In this document: positions 11,910 to 22,560 of the stretch, piece by piece | Layout: each line of letters opens with the position of its first letter | Numbering within the stretch: position 1 is the stretch's first letter | NCBI RefSeq assembly: GCF_035222275.1 | Contig: NC_085885.1 | Location: 682,001 to 746,000 of the forward strand | Direction of reading: 5' to 3' | Length of the DNA: 64,000 nt | Source of the DNA: Podospora bellae-mahoneyi | Lineage: Eukaryota; Ascomycota; Sordariomycetes; Sordariales; Podosporaceae | Notes under the pieces: generated by a model | Told to the model about the DNA's origin: nothing | Seen by the model: only the letters and a program-made list of their open reading frames with translations | Database searches by the model: none | Made by a program: the position numbers and the translations under genes

Positions 11910-12487
11910 TCGAGGGATGGAAGAGCAACACATATCATTCGATGGAGCTTTGTGCGATACCAGGTTCTAACTCATTTACATGGGCGGCGCAAGGGGTAAA
12001 ATTCCTGGAAAGGATACTGGCATTGGCAGGACATGTCTGTTTACACACAGCCAATTATAGAGCTGCGAGTCTTGTTATAATAGACATAATAAAACATTTG
12101 TATATATACTTGACTCGAGGACAAGTGAAGCGGGAATTGCCGATAAGATAACGATAAGATGGGACAAGACGAATCCGGGCACCGCTGTCGGAGCTAACGC
12201 AAGGCACATGGGTCGATGCGCCAGGGACTCGCGAGTCGCTGGGGACCAGAGCCGGGACCCGCCAGAAATTTTTCAAGAAACGGGACGAAAACCTATCGGA
12301 GCGCCGTCATCGCGGATACACTTCGGAGAGCTACTTCTTTTTTTCCCTCTAGTAGTTCGTTGTCAATAGATCTCCGGCCGGTTGTCTGCTTTTTCTTCTG
12401 CCATTGCTGCCGCTGCTTGCTTCTTTCTACAGCAGTTATACAATAATTTCTATACCCCTCCATCCACCACCCCACACCTAAATCAAC
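11910..12487. other. Intergenic region RPC82 to GGC1
   Basis: This holds the RPC82 3' end and the GGC1 promoter. It contains ATATATAC near 12100-12107 and three GATAAG cores close together at about 12141-12160, a site type bound by fungal GATA factors. No gene is evident. Confidence 0.5.
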
Positions 12488-13699
12488 ATGTCTCCCATTG
12501 CGGCTGGTGGCAGAGAGAGGGAGTCCAACCTGGCGAGGTTGTTGGGTTCCGGTATGTTTGACTGCAAGAGAGAGGTTATGGGAGTAGTAAACTGATCAAT
12601 TGATTTGTGAATTAGGATCTGCCGGTATTGCCGAGTTGGCTATCTTCCATCCTGTGCGTTTATTATGAGTTCGCGATTCTCGAGGATTGATGGTGGGGTT
12701 ATTGAGGGTGGTGGGCTAACAAGAGGGATCATTATACGAATTAGGTTGACACAATCGCGAAGAGATTGATGTCCAACGAGGGCAAGGTACTTTTTCCGTC
12801 TTTCTTACCCATCGTGTTGAGAATGATTGCTGACCCAAAAGAAAAGGTCTCGTCCGTCGCCAAGCTCAACACCGTCATCTTCAAGGACAAGGCCAACGCC
12901 TCCGCCGGCCGCAAGTTCGTCTCCCTTTTCCCTGGGCTGGGGTATGCTGCTGGGTACAAGGTTCTTCAGCGTGTGTACAAGTACGGTGGTCAGCCCGTGG
13001 CGAGGGATTACCTTGGTGCGCATTATGGCAAGGATTTTGAGAACGCGTTTGGCAAGAAGACTGGCAAGGCGATTATGCACTCGACTGCTGGTAGCTTGAT
13101 TGGTATTGGCGAGATTGTGCTCCTGCCGTTGGATGTGCTCAAGATCAAGAGGCAGACCAACCCTGAGGCGTTCAGGGGGAGGGGTGTGCTCAAGATTGTG
13201 AAGGATGAGGGTTTTGGGCTTTACAGAGGGTGGGGGTGGACTGCTGCGAGAAACGCCCCTGGGTCGTTTGCTGTAAGCATTCTGTTCTCTTTTCCCCCTC
13301 CTGATGGAACATGACTAACGAGGTGTCACATAGCTCTTTGGTGGTTCCGCCTTTGCGAAGGAATTTCTCTTTGGCCTCAACGACTACAACAAGGCGTCGT
13401 GGTTCCAGAACTTCATCGCCTCCATCGCCGGCGCTTCTGCGTCTCTTGTCGTTTCGGCCCCCCTCGATGTCATCAAGACCCGCATCCAGAACCGCAACTT
13501 TGACAACCCCGAGTCTGGCTTCCGCATCCTGACTAACATGGCCAAGAACGAGGGCGCCGGCGCCTTCTTTAAGGGTCTCGTGCCAAAGCTGCTCATGACC
13601 GGTCCCAAGCTGGTGTTTTCGTTCTGGCTTGCGCAGACGTTGATCCCTGCTTTTGATGCGGCATTTGCGGGGAGGAAGGTCGAGGTTGAGAGGAAGTAA
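12488..13699 (+). CDS. GGC1: Mitochondrial GTP/GDP carrier
   Basis: Five exons (12488-12551, 12616-12653, 12745-12786, 12847-13272, 13334-13699) encode 311 residues. GGC1 imports GTP and exports GDP across the inner mitochondrial membrane and affects iron balance in yeast. Identity is close to the yeast protein through LARLLGSGSAGIAELA, SLFPGLGYAAGYKVLQRVY and GWGWTAARNAPGSFALFGG. The three carrier signatures are HPVDTIAKR, LPLDVLKIKR and APLDVIKTR. The first third is cut into three tiny exons of 64, 38 and 42 bases, all with in-frame junctions. It runs convergent to the large gene ending at 14165. Confidence 0.93.
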
Positions 13700-14164
13700 G
13701 GGGATGGAATAATGGGAAAGAGAAAGATAGAAAGAGGGCGGGGGGAAACATATGAGTGTATGATATGAATGGGAAGATACCAATGGCGGATCTTTTGGCA
13801 GGCGTTGATGCACACGGAGGAAAAGGGGAGTGGAAAAATGGCAAAGGCAAAGCAAGCGAGCAAAAAAAGGGTAGATAGACACACCGGGGATTTTTTTTTT
13901 GCTTTTTTTGGCTGGGCTTTTTATATAACTCCTCTTTGATCCAAAAAAAAATGAAAATAACTCTCCGTATAATCATCGTGGGATATTGACAAAGGTCTCA
14001 AATTTCACATGCCGTTGAACCAATTGCACAAGATGGTAACTAAGATACTTTCAAATAACATAAACTTCCTACGGGAGGTATCTATTTCCTCTCAGCAAAG
14101 CAACTCCCCCTCCCACGCTTATGAATACCTCTCTCTCTTCCTGTCCAAAATCCAAAATTGGGTC
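13700..14164. other. Convergent 3' region
   Basis: This lies between the GGC1 stop and the stop of the 1405-residue minus-strand gene. It is purine-rich on the plus strand, with A- and T-runs at 13889-13910 and 13941-13949 that are consistent with 3' untranslated sequence. No gene was found. Confidence 0.5.
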
Positions 14165-17100
14165 TTATTCCCAAACACTCCCTCCCAACCCCATCTCCAA
14201 CCTCCTCATCTCCTCCTCCTCCTGCATCCTTCTTCCTTCTTGTTCGTGCCTCTGTTCCCTTGCCATATCCCTCACCGCAGAATCAACATCCCACAAACCC
14301 CCTCCCACACCAAGGAAATCATCCAGATTCTGCAGCACATCATTCACCACATCCTGTGACTCCCCTTCCACTACTTCCTCCTCATCTTCAATGACTATCC
14401 CAAGCTGGGAATCAAGCTGTGACTGCAGCAACACCTCCTCCTCCTCCTCCTCCTCCTCCTCCTCCTCCTCCTCCTCCCCTTCAAACCCAGCAGTTCTCCC
14501 CGAGTTGTTGTGTGAGTCCGCAAAAAAAACAAACCTCTCCGCCATGGCCTCCACCCTCGGACTGTCACACCCCTGCTGGCTCTCACTCGGCAACAACCTC
14601 TTCTGCGTGTCTCGAAGTTTAGCCACCGGGTTGGCAAAGGTCGTGTGGCCGAGGCGTTTGGTAGCCACCTTTGCAAAGTGCTTGGAAAATTTCACCGTTT
14701 CCGCTGTCGGGAGGTCAGATGACAAGGTTGATGGTGGTGGGGAGGAGGGTCGCGTTTTGGGGTGGGGGGAAGAGACTATTGGGGTGATGGGTGTGCCGGA
14801 GGGAGTGGTGGAGGGGTATTCAGCTGAGAAGCAGGGGGATGATGCTAGGTCTAATGCAGGGGGAGTTTCGCCCGGTAAAGGCGCAAAGGTGACGCGTTTC
14901 CTTTTTCGTGACATCGACGGGGTGGTGGTGGTTGACAGTGTTTGTCGGAGCAAGGACTTGGGTTTTACTGTATTAGGTGTCGGTCTCCGGCTGCTAGACA
15001 GCAGACCTGCAGACCAGGGGTTGGCGGTGGCGGCTTGAAAAAGGAGTTGGGTGCTGCTTATAGGACCTGTGTTGTTCCTCGCTGAGGACATCCCGGATAT
15101 CTTCCTTCTTTTGGCTGGTTGAGGGGAGGGGGTCATGAAATCCCTGAAGGACTTGATAGAGAGGCCGAAACTGTTGGTATTCTCAGGGGTTCGCTGGGCG
15201 GGTTTGTTGGATTCGGGAGTTGATAGCTGTGCTATTGACGCTTGGGAGATGTTGGTATCTGAAGGAAAAATTTGAGGTGGTGGTGTCTCGGGTCTTTGTA
15301 GGACGGCGCTGTTGGCAGGAGAAGAGAATGGAACAAAAGAGCGGATTTCGGGAGCTGGTGGAATTATTACCTGGAGCTGAGAATCGCCTCTCGCCCAAGG
15401 ACTTTGAGATACTGGTAGTTGACAAGAATCCGGAACTGTGAGGGCAGCGATTCTGCCGGGAACTGGCGTCTCAATATTGATAGCCAGTGGTAGTGATACT
15501 GTATCAGTTGCCCAGGGGCTTTGCTCAACCGATACCGGAGAAGAAGACCGATGTGATGAGATGAAAGCAGGCTCCCTTTCATAAGCAGTCTCCGTCACTT
15601 CCTGTGCCACCTCGGGTTTGGCCACCGTTTCAGTGTCCATGTCCATTTCTTCTACCTCACTCGCAGCATCAATCCCGGGCGCCTCTTTTGCAACTGTAGC
15701 TGGTGAATTTGGTTCGTCTCTGGCTTTCCCCGAGTTTTCCTTAGCGTGATCCAGTGCCATTTCTGGGGTTGCAATGCCAGATGAAGGTGACGATGCAGTT
15801 TCGTCAGATAGGCTGGAACAAGGCGCTGTGTGGATTGGCTCTTCCTGAACGGTGACAGCCTCAGCGCCCAACGTTATAGCAGCGCTGTCTGTAGCTCCGC
15901 TCAATTCTGCACCTGGGTCCAAAACCCTTCGGATGGCGTTGAGTCCCTGTGAAGCCCGATGGGCAATTTCTGCCATCAGGCCGTTGACTGCGGGGACCAA
16001 GGAGCCAGGGGAAGTGATGGTCCTTGGTTCGGGTATGGGATCTGGCGCTGGTGCAGAGACTACTTCCGATTCTAGCGCTGGCTTCGGCTGTGGTGCTGGT
16101 GTCGGTGCCAACACCGCCGGTTCAGAGACTTGGGGTTCTGGTACTCCTGGATCTGGAATATTGGGTTCAAAGACTTCTGGATCAAGTGACGCCGACACCA
16201 ACATTATTGGTTGTCTAGGCGGTTGTGGTGCATATTCTTCTGGTTCAGGCTTCAACGCCATGCTCAGAACTGTAACCTCCTCAGTCTCGCTAGCCTCCGC
16301 TGTCTCTTCATCTTCTTCATTTTCTTCAGGACCACTCTTGACAATATCATCATCAATTGTATCGTCTGCCAACATACCAGCATTGGCTGCCACCGACATC
16401 TCTGCAACATGTTCCGCCGCTGCAGCCTGCTCAGGTTCAGGCACCTTAGGCTCCTTCGCCCTAAGGAGCGTTGGCGCGGGTGCTGAGTCAAGGGGTACAG
16501 TTAACTGTGAACTCTGGTTCGTGGCGTTAGTGCCAGGTTTGGGCCACAACAGCCGTTTGGGAAAACCAAGACTGGCCGCGATATCCTGTGGCACCGACGC
16601 ATTCTTCTTCTCACACGTAACATTGCCCATGCTGACATCCTCGCGGTCTTCCTCGTCAAAAGATAGAGGGACCAGGGTAACACCGTCGATTTGCGAAGCC
16701 CTACTAGGAGGACTGTCCGCTGCGCATTGCTTTGAGCGTTCGACATGGGTCTCAAGTTGAACTTCTTGAGTGGCGATTCGAGGCTCAGGCTCTGGCAGGT
16801 TAACCACTCCGGCATTGTTAGAAGAAGTTGGTGATGTAGGCCCCGATGGATTTTCGTCCTCCCGTGCAATGTCAATTGTTCCAGGTTCCACCGTTCGAAT
16901 CTCCGATGATGCGTAGTTTGGTTGATTTCGCTTTTCACTCGAGTCATCATTACTCGGTAAGACGCTGGAAAGTCTACTGCGCTTGCGAAGCGGTAGATCT
17001 CGTTGCTTCTGGCGCGTCTTGCGAAACCGAAAGCTGCCATCTGTTTGAGTGCTGCCAGGCAGTCTTTCAGTTGTTGTTGTCACCGCTGAACCAACATCGG

Positions 17101-18382
17101 TGGGTGTCCTGGTTGTGGAAGGCTCCTCGAGGGGCGGTTGGACAAGTAATGTTGGAGCTGGCGTACAGTTTTTGAGAGGGCTCCCTTGGAGCGGCTGCCT
17201 GAACGGAGAAGCTTTGCTTGATTCCCGAGATAAGTAAGTCTCCTCGAATAGTTTGATGGCGTGTGGCGAAAGATCAATGACCGGTAAAAGCATTGCCAGC
17301 CCTGCCCCTGGTGTGTGAAGCTCTGGTTGCGGTGGCAACTCCTCCTCTCGGACAATCGAATCCTTCAACCCAACGGTCTTCTTTTGGCGTATAGGTGTGA
17401 CAATCAAGGGGGACTCGGGCGGAGGCGACAGCTCACTGGATGCGTCATCGTTAAGGATCTCCGGCGTGGGCACTTTCGAGGGCGTGCTGACGGGCTCGGT
17501 TTGAGACGGATAATAATTGGTAGGTGTCGCATTGACAGGTATCTCGGCAAGAACCCGATCTCTCCAGTCCTGCACCTTAATAAGGCTTTCATCGTCGGCA
17601 TCTTGCGTTGGCGCATCGTCAAGCTGTACAATGTTGCTTCGGGCGCTCGACAATTCAGAGGACTCGTAAGGGACAGGCGGCGGTTGAGGTTTAGTCGCAG
17701 GTTTCTTTGCAGTGGTTGGGCGCTTCCTCTTTGAAGATTTGCGCACGACTGATTTTGAGCGCCAGGGGTTGATCCATCCAGAAGCCTTCGTGAAGGGGCC
17801 AGAAAGTGAGGCTGAGATCATGTGAAGGCGCTTCCCTTGGAGATAGCGGCGTCCTTGTGCCTCTATTCGTTGTCGCCGGTCGGCCGGGCTTTCGTACTCG
17901 TCGTCGTCGGAGCCAATGTACAAGACATCTTCGGGCTCATGGGTGGCTTCGCAATAGATGTCCTGATCGCCAAAGTGGTCGGGCTGGAGAAACCTACACT
18001 CCTGGTTGCCCTGTACCCAACCATTGGTCATTTTGGGTGGCGCCGGGTAATGATGATCTTGCGATGCAACATGGGTGAGGTTTAGGTTGAGATTATACGT
18101 GCCGATGTCGCTGTGGGGGGGTGGATGTGGTCGGGGTGCAATTCGTGGCGGGTTAGGGTGTTGGGAATTGAAGCTGTTGTTGACAATGGCGTTGTTGCCA
18201 GGGCCCCAAAATAGGCCCCCAAAATCGGGGGAGTGGGGGACGTGCGTTACAAACGCGTCTGCATTAATTAGACCCGGTCGCGAAGTCACATGATTATAAC
18301 CTTCCCTTAACTGGTTGGCTGTCATTGGCCAGAAGCTCTCCACTCCAGACGACCTTGCATGAGCCGGCAAAGACAAAGGCAT
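14165..18382 (-). CDS. Large disordered protein, conserved N-terminal region, unknown function
   Basis: This is a single open frame of 1405 codons without any needed intron. I cannot name it. After about 115 variable residues there is an ordered-looking block: TNGWVQGNQECRFLQPDHFG, then an acidic DDDEYESPADRRQR, and a block with GRRYLQGKRLHMISASLSG leading to GWINPWR. I believe this block recurs in other filamentous fungi. A Lys/Arg-rich SSKRKRPTTAKKPATK segment follows and looks like a nuclear localisation signal. The remaining thousand residues are Pro, Glu, Ser and Thr rich, including a run of short Pro-Glu-rich repeats near residues 710-780 and a Glu tract near residue 1305 encoded by a (CTC)n stretch. 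A further basic motif, SRKRKRVTF, lies near residue 1165. A chromatin or scaffold role is plausible but not shown. Start codons at internal Met residues 20 and 116 are possible. Confidence 0.75.
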   Translation of the reverse strand: MPLSLPAHARSSGVESFWPMTANQLREGYNHVTSRPGLINADAFVTHVPHSPDFGGLFWGPGNNAIVNNSFNSQHPNPPRIAPRPHPPPHSDIGTYNLNLNLTHVASQDHHYPAPPKMTNGWVQGNQECRFLQPDHFGDQDIYCEATHEPEDVLYIGSDDDEYESPADRRQRIEAQGRRYLQGKRLHMISASLSGPFTKASGWINPWRSKSVVRKSSKRKRPTTAKKPATKPQPPPVPYESSELSSARSNIVQLDDAPTQDADDESLIKVQDWRDRVLAEIPVNATPTNYYPSQTEPVSTPSKVPTPEILNDDASSELSPPPESPLIVTPIRQKKTVGLKDSIVREEELPPQPELHTPGAGLAMLLPVIDLSPHAIKLFEETYLSRESSKASPFRQPLQGSPLKNCTPAPTLLVQPPLEEPSTTRTPTDVGSAVTTTTERLPGSTQTDGSFRFRKTRQKQRDLPLRKRSRLSSVLPSNDDSSEKRNQPNYASSEIRTVEPGTIDIAREDENPSGPTSPTSSNNAGVVNLPEPEPRIATQEVQLETHVERSKQCAADSPPSRASQIDGVTLVPLSFDEEDREDVSMGNVTCEKKNASVPQDIAASLGFPKRLLWPKPGTNATNQSSQLTVPLDSAPAPTLLRAKEPKVPEPEQAAAAEHVAEMSVAANAGMLADDTIDDDIVKSGPEENEEDEETAEASETEEVTVLSMALKPEPEEYAPQPPRQPIMLVSASLDPEVFEPNIPDPGVPEPQVSEPAVLAPTPAPQPKPALESEVVSAPAPDPIPEPRTITSPGSLVPAVNGLMAEIAHRASQGLNAIRRVLDPGAELSGATDSAAITLGAEAVTVQEEPIHTAPCSSLSDETASSPSSGIATPEMALDHAKENSGKARDEPNSPATVAKEAPGIDAASEVEEMDMDTETVAKPEVAQEVTETAYEREPAFISSHRSSSPVSVEQSPWATDTVSLPLAINIETPVPGRIAALTVPDSCQLPVSQSPWARGDSQLQVIIPPAPEIRSFVPFSSPANSAVLQRPETPPPQIFPSDTNISQASIAQLSTPESNKPAQRTPENTNSFGLSIKSFRDFMTPSPQPAKRRKISGMSSARNNTGPISSTQLLFQAATANPWSAGLLSSSRRPTPNTVKPKSLLRQTLSTTTTPSMSRKRKRVTFAPLPGETPPALDLASSPCFSAEYPSTTPSGTPITPIVSSPHPKTRPSSPPPSTLSSDLPTAETVKFSKHFAKVATKRLGHTTFANPVAKLRDTQKRLLPSESQQGCDSPRVEAMAERFVFFADSHNNSGRTAGFEGEEEEEEEEEEEEEEVLLQSQLDSQLGIVIEDEEEVVEGESQDVVNDVLQNLDDFLGVGGGLWDVDSAVRDMAREQRHEQEGRRMQEEEEMRRLEMGLGGSVWE
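14426..14477. repeat. (CTC)n trinucleotide tract
   Basis: A near-perfect CTC/CTC repeat inside the 1405-residue gene, read as a polyglutamate run on the minus strand. It creates a spurious polyproline frame on the plus strand. Confidence 0.85.
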
Positions 18383-20198
18383 CCGTCAATGGGCTACCAA
18401 GACATCTTGTCTATTTGCGATACCTGGTAAGCAATCCAATCATTGAATTATTTGTTGAACCATAGATTCTCAACATATCACAAAGCCGTCGGCCGCTCCC
18501 TCATTCATGTGGGCTTAGACAACTGGGTGTCAATTCTTATCGATGCCTCGATTCAGTCCTTGTTCCCTGCATCCCATTGGTCTTGCTGGTCTTGCCATGC
18601 TTAATCAACAGTCCCAAACTTCACGACCGTAAAAGCTGGCTACAGTGTTGCTACTGCTCTGCTGGTGCTTCCTTGATATAGCTTAGAGCTCTGAGTTGAA
18701 AGCGTGTCTGTCATCATTTTGGATCCGATTCTTTCTAGCGTCCTTTACAGGATATTGAATTGTCAAATTCATATACGCAGGCTTTGCCCGTGTCTTTCTC
18801 CTGTCCTGTATGATAGAAAGTCTTGGTGGAATACCAGATCTTGTAGAGGTGTCCCAGTTACCATTCCGTTGATGCATGCACATCCTGGCAGTGGGCATGT
18901 TTCGTTCTGACAACTAAGCCCAGTTCGAGGCAACGTGGAATGCCCATTGATGGGATATACCACGACAAAGCATGCGTTGCACTTGGCTTTGCGTAAAGAT
19001 GTACAGACAACAGGCTATCTGTCATACAGGCTCTTTATGGTTCACCTTTATTATCTATCAACTCCAATTCCAAAAGCAAGAGTGGGCGATAGTGTTGGTT
19101 TATCCTAGCCCGACTTACGATAGGCTTTTGCTTGGAAGTGGACATAGAGTTGTCTCATTCCTGCGATCTAAAGGTACCTTGCGTATCTTGCCCGATGGCT
19201 TTCAAAGTTTAGGCTGATCATAAGATAGAACGGCTCAAAGGCCTCGCCGATAAGGGCCAGAAATTCACTTGACTTGCCGTTTCCGAGACGGTGGTTGGTC
19301 AGAACCGTGCTGATACCGTGCTTGAGGGGGTGAAGACACTGTCCACGGTGTTATGATCTGTGCCCACAATATCCTGCCCCAGACTTGGCTCCTCTGACAG
19401 ATTTTCACCCTAAAATTATCTACACTTGATCTTGGACTCTTCCCTTGGCTCTCATCTTACTACCATCATCGTTAGGTCGTTGGATTCCTGCTTGGCTTCT
19501 GAAGTTAGGGATACAACATACATTCTACACCACAACAAACAAATCGGCTGTTTGCTGACCTTAAATCGCTTTACACTGCAACATCAAAGCAGAACCTGCA
19601 CACACAGACATCGATAGAGAGCCACGCAAGAGAAATATCTGGAGACAGACTCCTGGAACCAGACACCAAAGACGTACACCGAGGGACATACCCCTGGACA
19701 GACACCAGGACCTTGACGCCTAGCCCCCTATCAGCTTATCATCGACGACCAAGCAATATCAACAGCCGACTAATCAGCATCAATAGCCAGTATCAGGACC
19801 GCACTACCGCGCTGAGAAGTCCCATCTGAGGGTGAGCTCAACCAAGCCCTCATCACACAAAGGGCTTGCAATCGTTCAATTTGGGGAGCGAAACCTCAGG
19901 TCGCCACTGTGGGTGAAAGACCAAGTGCTAACCCTCGCCCAGTTCTCGCACACAAACCCAAAGTAAGCCGGGTTAGCAGCTGCTGTTCTGCCACCCATCC
20001 CCGTCTGCAGACACCCTATATTTAGGCTGAGCTTTGCGACTTTGGAATCTTGCGGAATTTTCTCCTACACTACTTGGGGCCCTGCGAACTTTCCTGTTCC
20101 CTCTGCCTTTTTTTTTTTTTTCACCCACCACAATTCTCGAAATATCGATGCGCTCCCACCACAGACTGCTTTTCCGCCTCCAGAGAAAGACCAAAGCC
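18383..20198. other. Divergent intergenic region
   Basis: About 1.8 kb lies between two divergent genes. The frames are short and unlike proteins. Near 19640-19720 there are repeated GACAGAC/CCAGACACC units. A pyrimidine-rich tract with 15 T residues occurs at 20108-20121, probably in the leader of the coiled-coil gene. I see no RNA gene. Confidence 0.5.
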
Positions 20199-22560
20199 AT
20201 GGATATGGCTTATATGAACTCCGACTCCGAGTCGGAAGCCGGCGGTCACCCCGGCTTCAGCCACTCCCACGGCGGCGGTGCGCCGCTCTACCCCCCCTCC
20301 CCCTCCCCCCAACCCACCAAGCCCTCGCCCATCGGCTCAGAGATGGCCAAGAAGAAGGCAGCGGAGAAGAAGCTCGCCGAAAAGGTTGAGCATGCCGAGA
20401 AGAACGGCAACCCAACCCCCGCCACCAAGGTGTTAACGACACCTTCGTCGACCTTGGCCGGGGGTTCCTCCAGTCGTGAATCCTTGGTCTACAATGGCAG
20501 ACCCAAGAAGAGCGTCGCCACCACTGATGCTCCCATCGTCGATCAGTTCGATCGACTTTCTTTGGCTCCGCCCCAACAGGTCGTCAAGACCACGAGCCAG
20601 ATCTTCCGCGGGGCTGCTGCCAAGGTGTCGAAGAATTTCGAGGATGACGAGATCCATCATGATCACAAGGTTTGTTTATTTGCTCCCCCTTCAGTTCTGT
20701 GGCTTGGCACTAACCTCCTGCTAGGAAATGCGAAAGCAGTGTCGTTTGGTCTTGCGCCGCATATGGGGACTTCGTGAAGGCCTGCACATGTTGCAAGATA
20801 CTGCGGGTATCTCTGACGAGTTTTTGAAGCAATTAGACTACGACATCCAGGGCCTCATCAACTCCGTTTCTCAGATGATGGATGAGGGTGACAAGGTCGG
20901 CTTGGAGCTTCTTCGACTTATTGCCCTTGCTGAGTCGTGTGGAGATGAAGGCCGCAAGACTCAAGAGGACCTTCAGCGGTTCAAGAAAGAGCACGAGAGC
21001 ATCGTCGAGGAGTACAAGTTCGCCAAGGAAGAGCTAAAGCAAGTCTTGACCGACAACAGGTTGGAAGTCCAGATGGCCCAGCAGAGGGTCAAGGAGCTGG
21101 AGGAGGAGCGCCTTACTCTTGACCAGGTTGTTGCGACCTACAAGAGTAAGAATGCCAGAGACTCGGAGATGATCCAGTTTCTCCGCGAGAAGCTCGAAAA
21201 GCTAGACATGGAGAACGGTTACCTGCGTGAGCAGGTTGAAGGCAAACGCAATCTCTGGATGCAGGTTCACACCGACGAAAAGGAGCGCGATGCTGCCCGA
21301 AACATCATCAAGCAGTCGTCGATGCTTGGAATGGGCCAGTCTCGCCCATTGTCACACCATGTCTCCCAAGTGAGCCTCCGTCCGGGCCCCCGGCATGGTC
21401 CGCATCATGATCAAGGCCTCCGATCTTTCCAGTCCTACAGCCAACTGCCGTCTGGCTTGTCTCCCAAGGACTCGCAGCTGATTCGGACTCCGCATGGCGG
21501 GACCTCCACGATATCTAACGGACCCCAGTCTTTGCAGAACTCTCATCTCAAGCAGATTACATCTGGCAGCACAGCTTCTGCAAACAGAATCCTGAACAAT
21601 AAGGCCACTACTGCCGATAACTGGCGTCGCTCCACTCCGCGGGCTTCAGTCATCAGGGCCGATTTATCTGGCAGTCCGTCTGAACGCAATCCTGCTTCAC
21701 CGTATGCTACCTTCTCGGACCTGGAGAGTCCTGCCGCGTTCAAGCAGACTGATGAAACGACATGGGCCAGAGAATTTGAGGATTTCTATAGCCTGATGCT
21801 TGGATTCTGCAACTCGCACTTCAAGCGTCTTCAGGTCAATCCCCAGATTGTTCACGCCAGCATCCAGACGAAGATACCGAGCTTGTACAACTACATGTGC
21901 ACGGTCATCAACCCCGGGAGGCCAGAGGAAGGCCAAGGCTATGCCTTGTCTCTCTTGTGCGAGACCACTACGCGCCCCTACTACCTACTTCGCCTCATGC
22001 TGCAGCACATTGTCAACCTGATCTTCACCACCGACGGCTGGACTGGATTCAGCAAGGCTGTTGATGAAGAGATGGAGAGCCTTGGTCAAGTCTTGGAGTG
22101 CAGCAAGAAGCTCTCAGAGCGCGATGCGGCCAGCAAACGTTTGGCCGAGCTTGTCGCCGAAATTGAGGCAAACAAGCAAGGACCAAACTTCAAGAATCGC
22201 AAAGTCATCGAGCACAACCAGATTCTGAGGAAGATGATCGCGCCTTTCATCAAGCTGGCCAAGGCCAACCAAGAGGCCATCTTGCACGACTTATTTACCG
22301 TCACGCAGGCCGCCTGGGAGTTGTCGTCTAAGCTGCTCAAGGCGAAGCGCACGTTCCACTACGTCTTCAACGACACGGGTGCCAAATATTCAGACGACGT
22401 CCATATGGCGGTTGAGACTCTTCTGAAGCCGGGGGATATGGCTCTCCGAAACTACAGGGTCAAGCTCTCGATCACGCCCATCGTCACGATGCGCAGCGAT
22501 GAGAATCTTACCATCCGGGCCTCGCAGATTGTGAAGGCCAAAGTTTTGGTCATGCCCTAG
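20199..22560 (+). CDS. Conserved fungal coiled-coil protein, unknown function
   Basis: Two exons, 20199-20669 and 20725-22560, give 768 residues. I chose the ATG at 20199 because it sits in GCCATGG context and begins with the acidic MDMAYMNSDSESEAGG; an in-frame ATG at 20148 would add 17 basic residues. The N-terminus is Pro/Ser-rich and disordered with a Lys/Glu/Ala helix near residue 50. Exon 2 begins with a helical domain, EMRKQCRLVLRRIWGLREGL. A long coiled coil (residues about 230-350) has heptad-like Glu/Lys/Leu patterns. A Ser/Pro-rich linker follows, then a globular C-terminal half beginning around TWAREFEDFYSLMLGFC. No enzymatic motif is visible. The intron has donor GTTTGT and acceptor GCTAG and joins in phase 0. 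Confidence 0.8.

Noticed and set aside
14121-15038. 305-codon plus-strand frame with Ser and Pro runs
   Set aside because: It mirrors the CTC repeat and coding strand of the 1405-residue gene; the composition is an artefact.
15852-16760. 302-codon plus-strand frame
   Set aside because: Antisense to the same gene; Gly/Ser/Ala-rich without domains.
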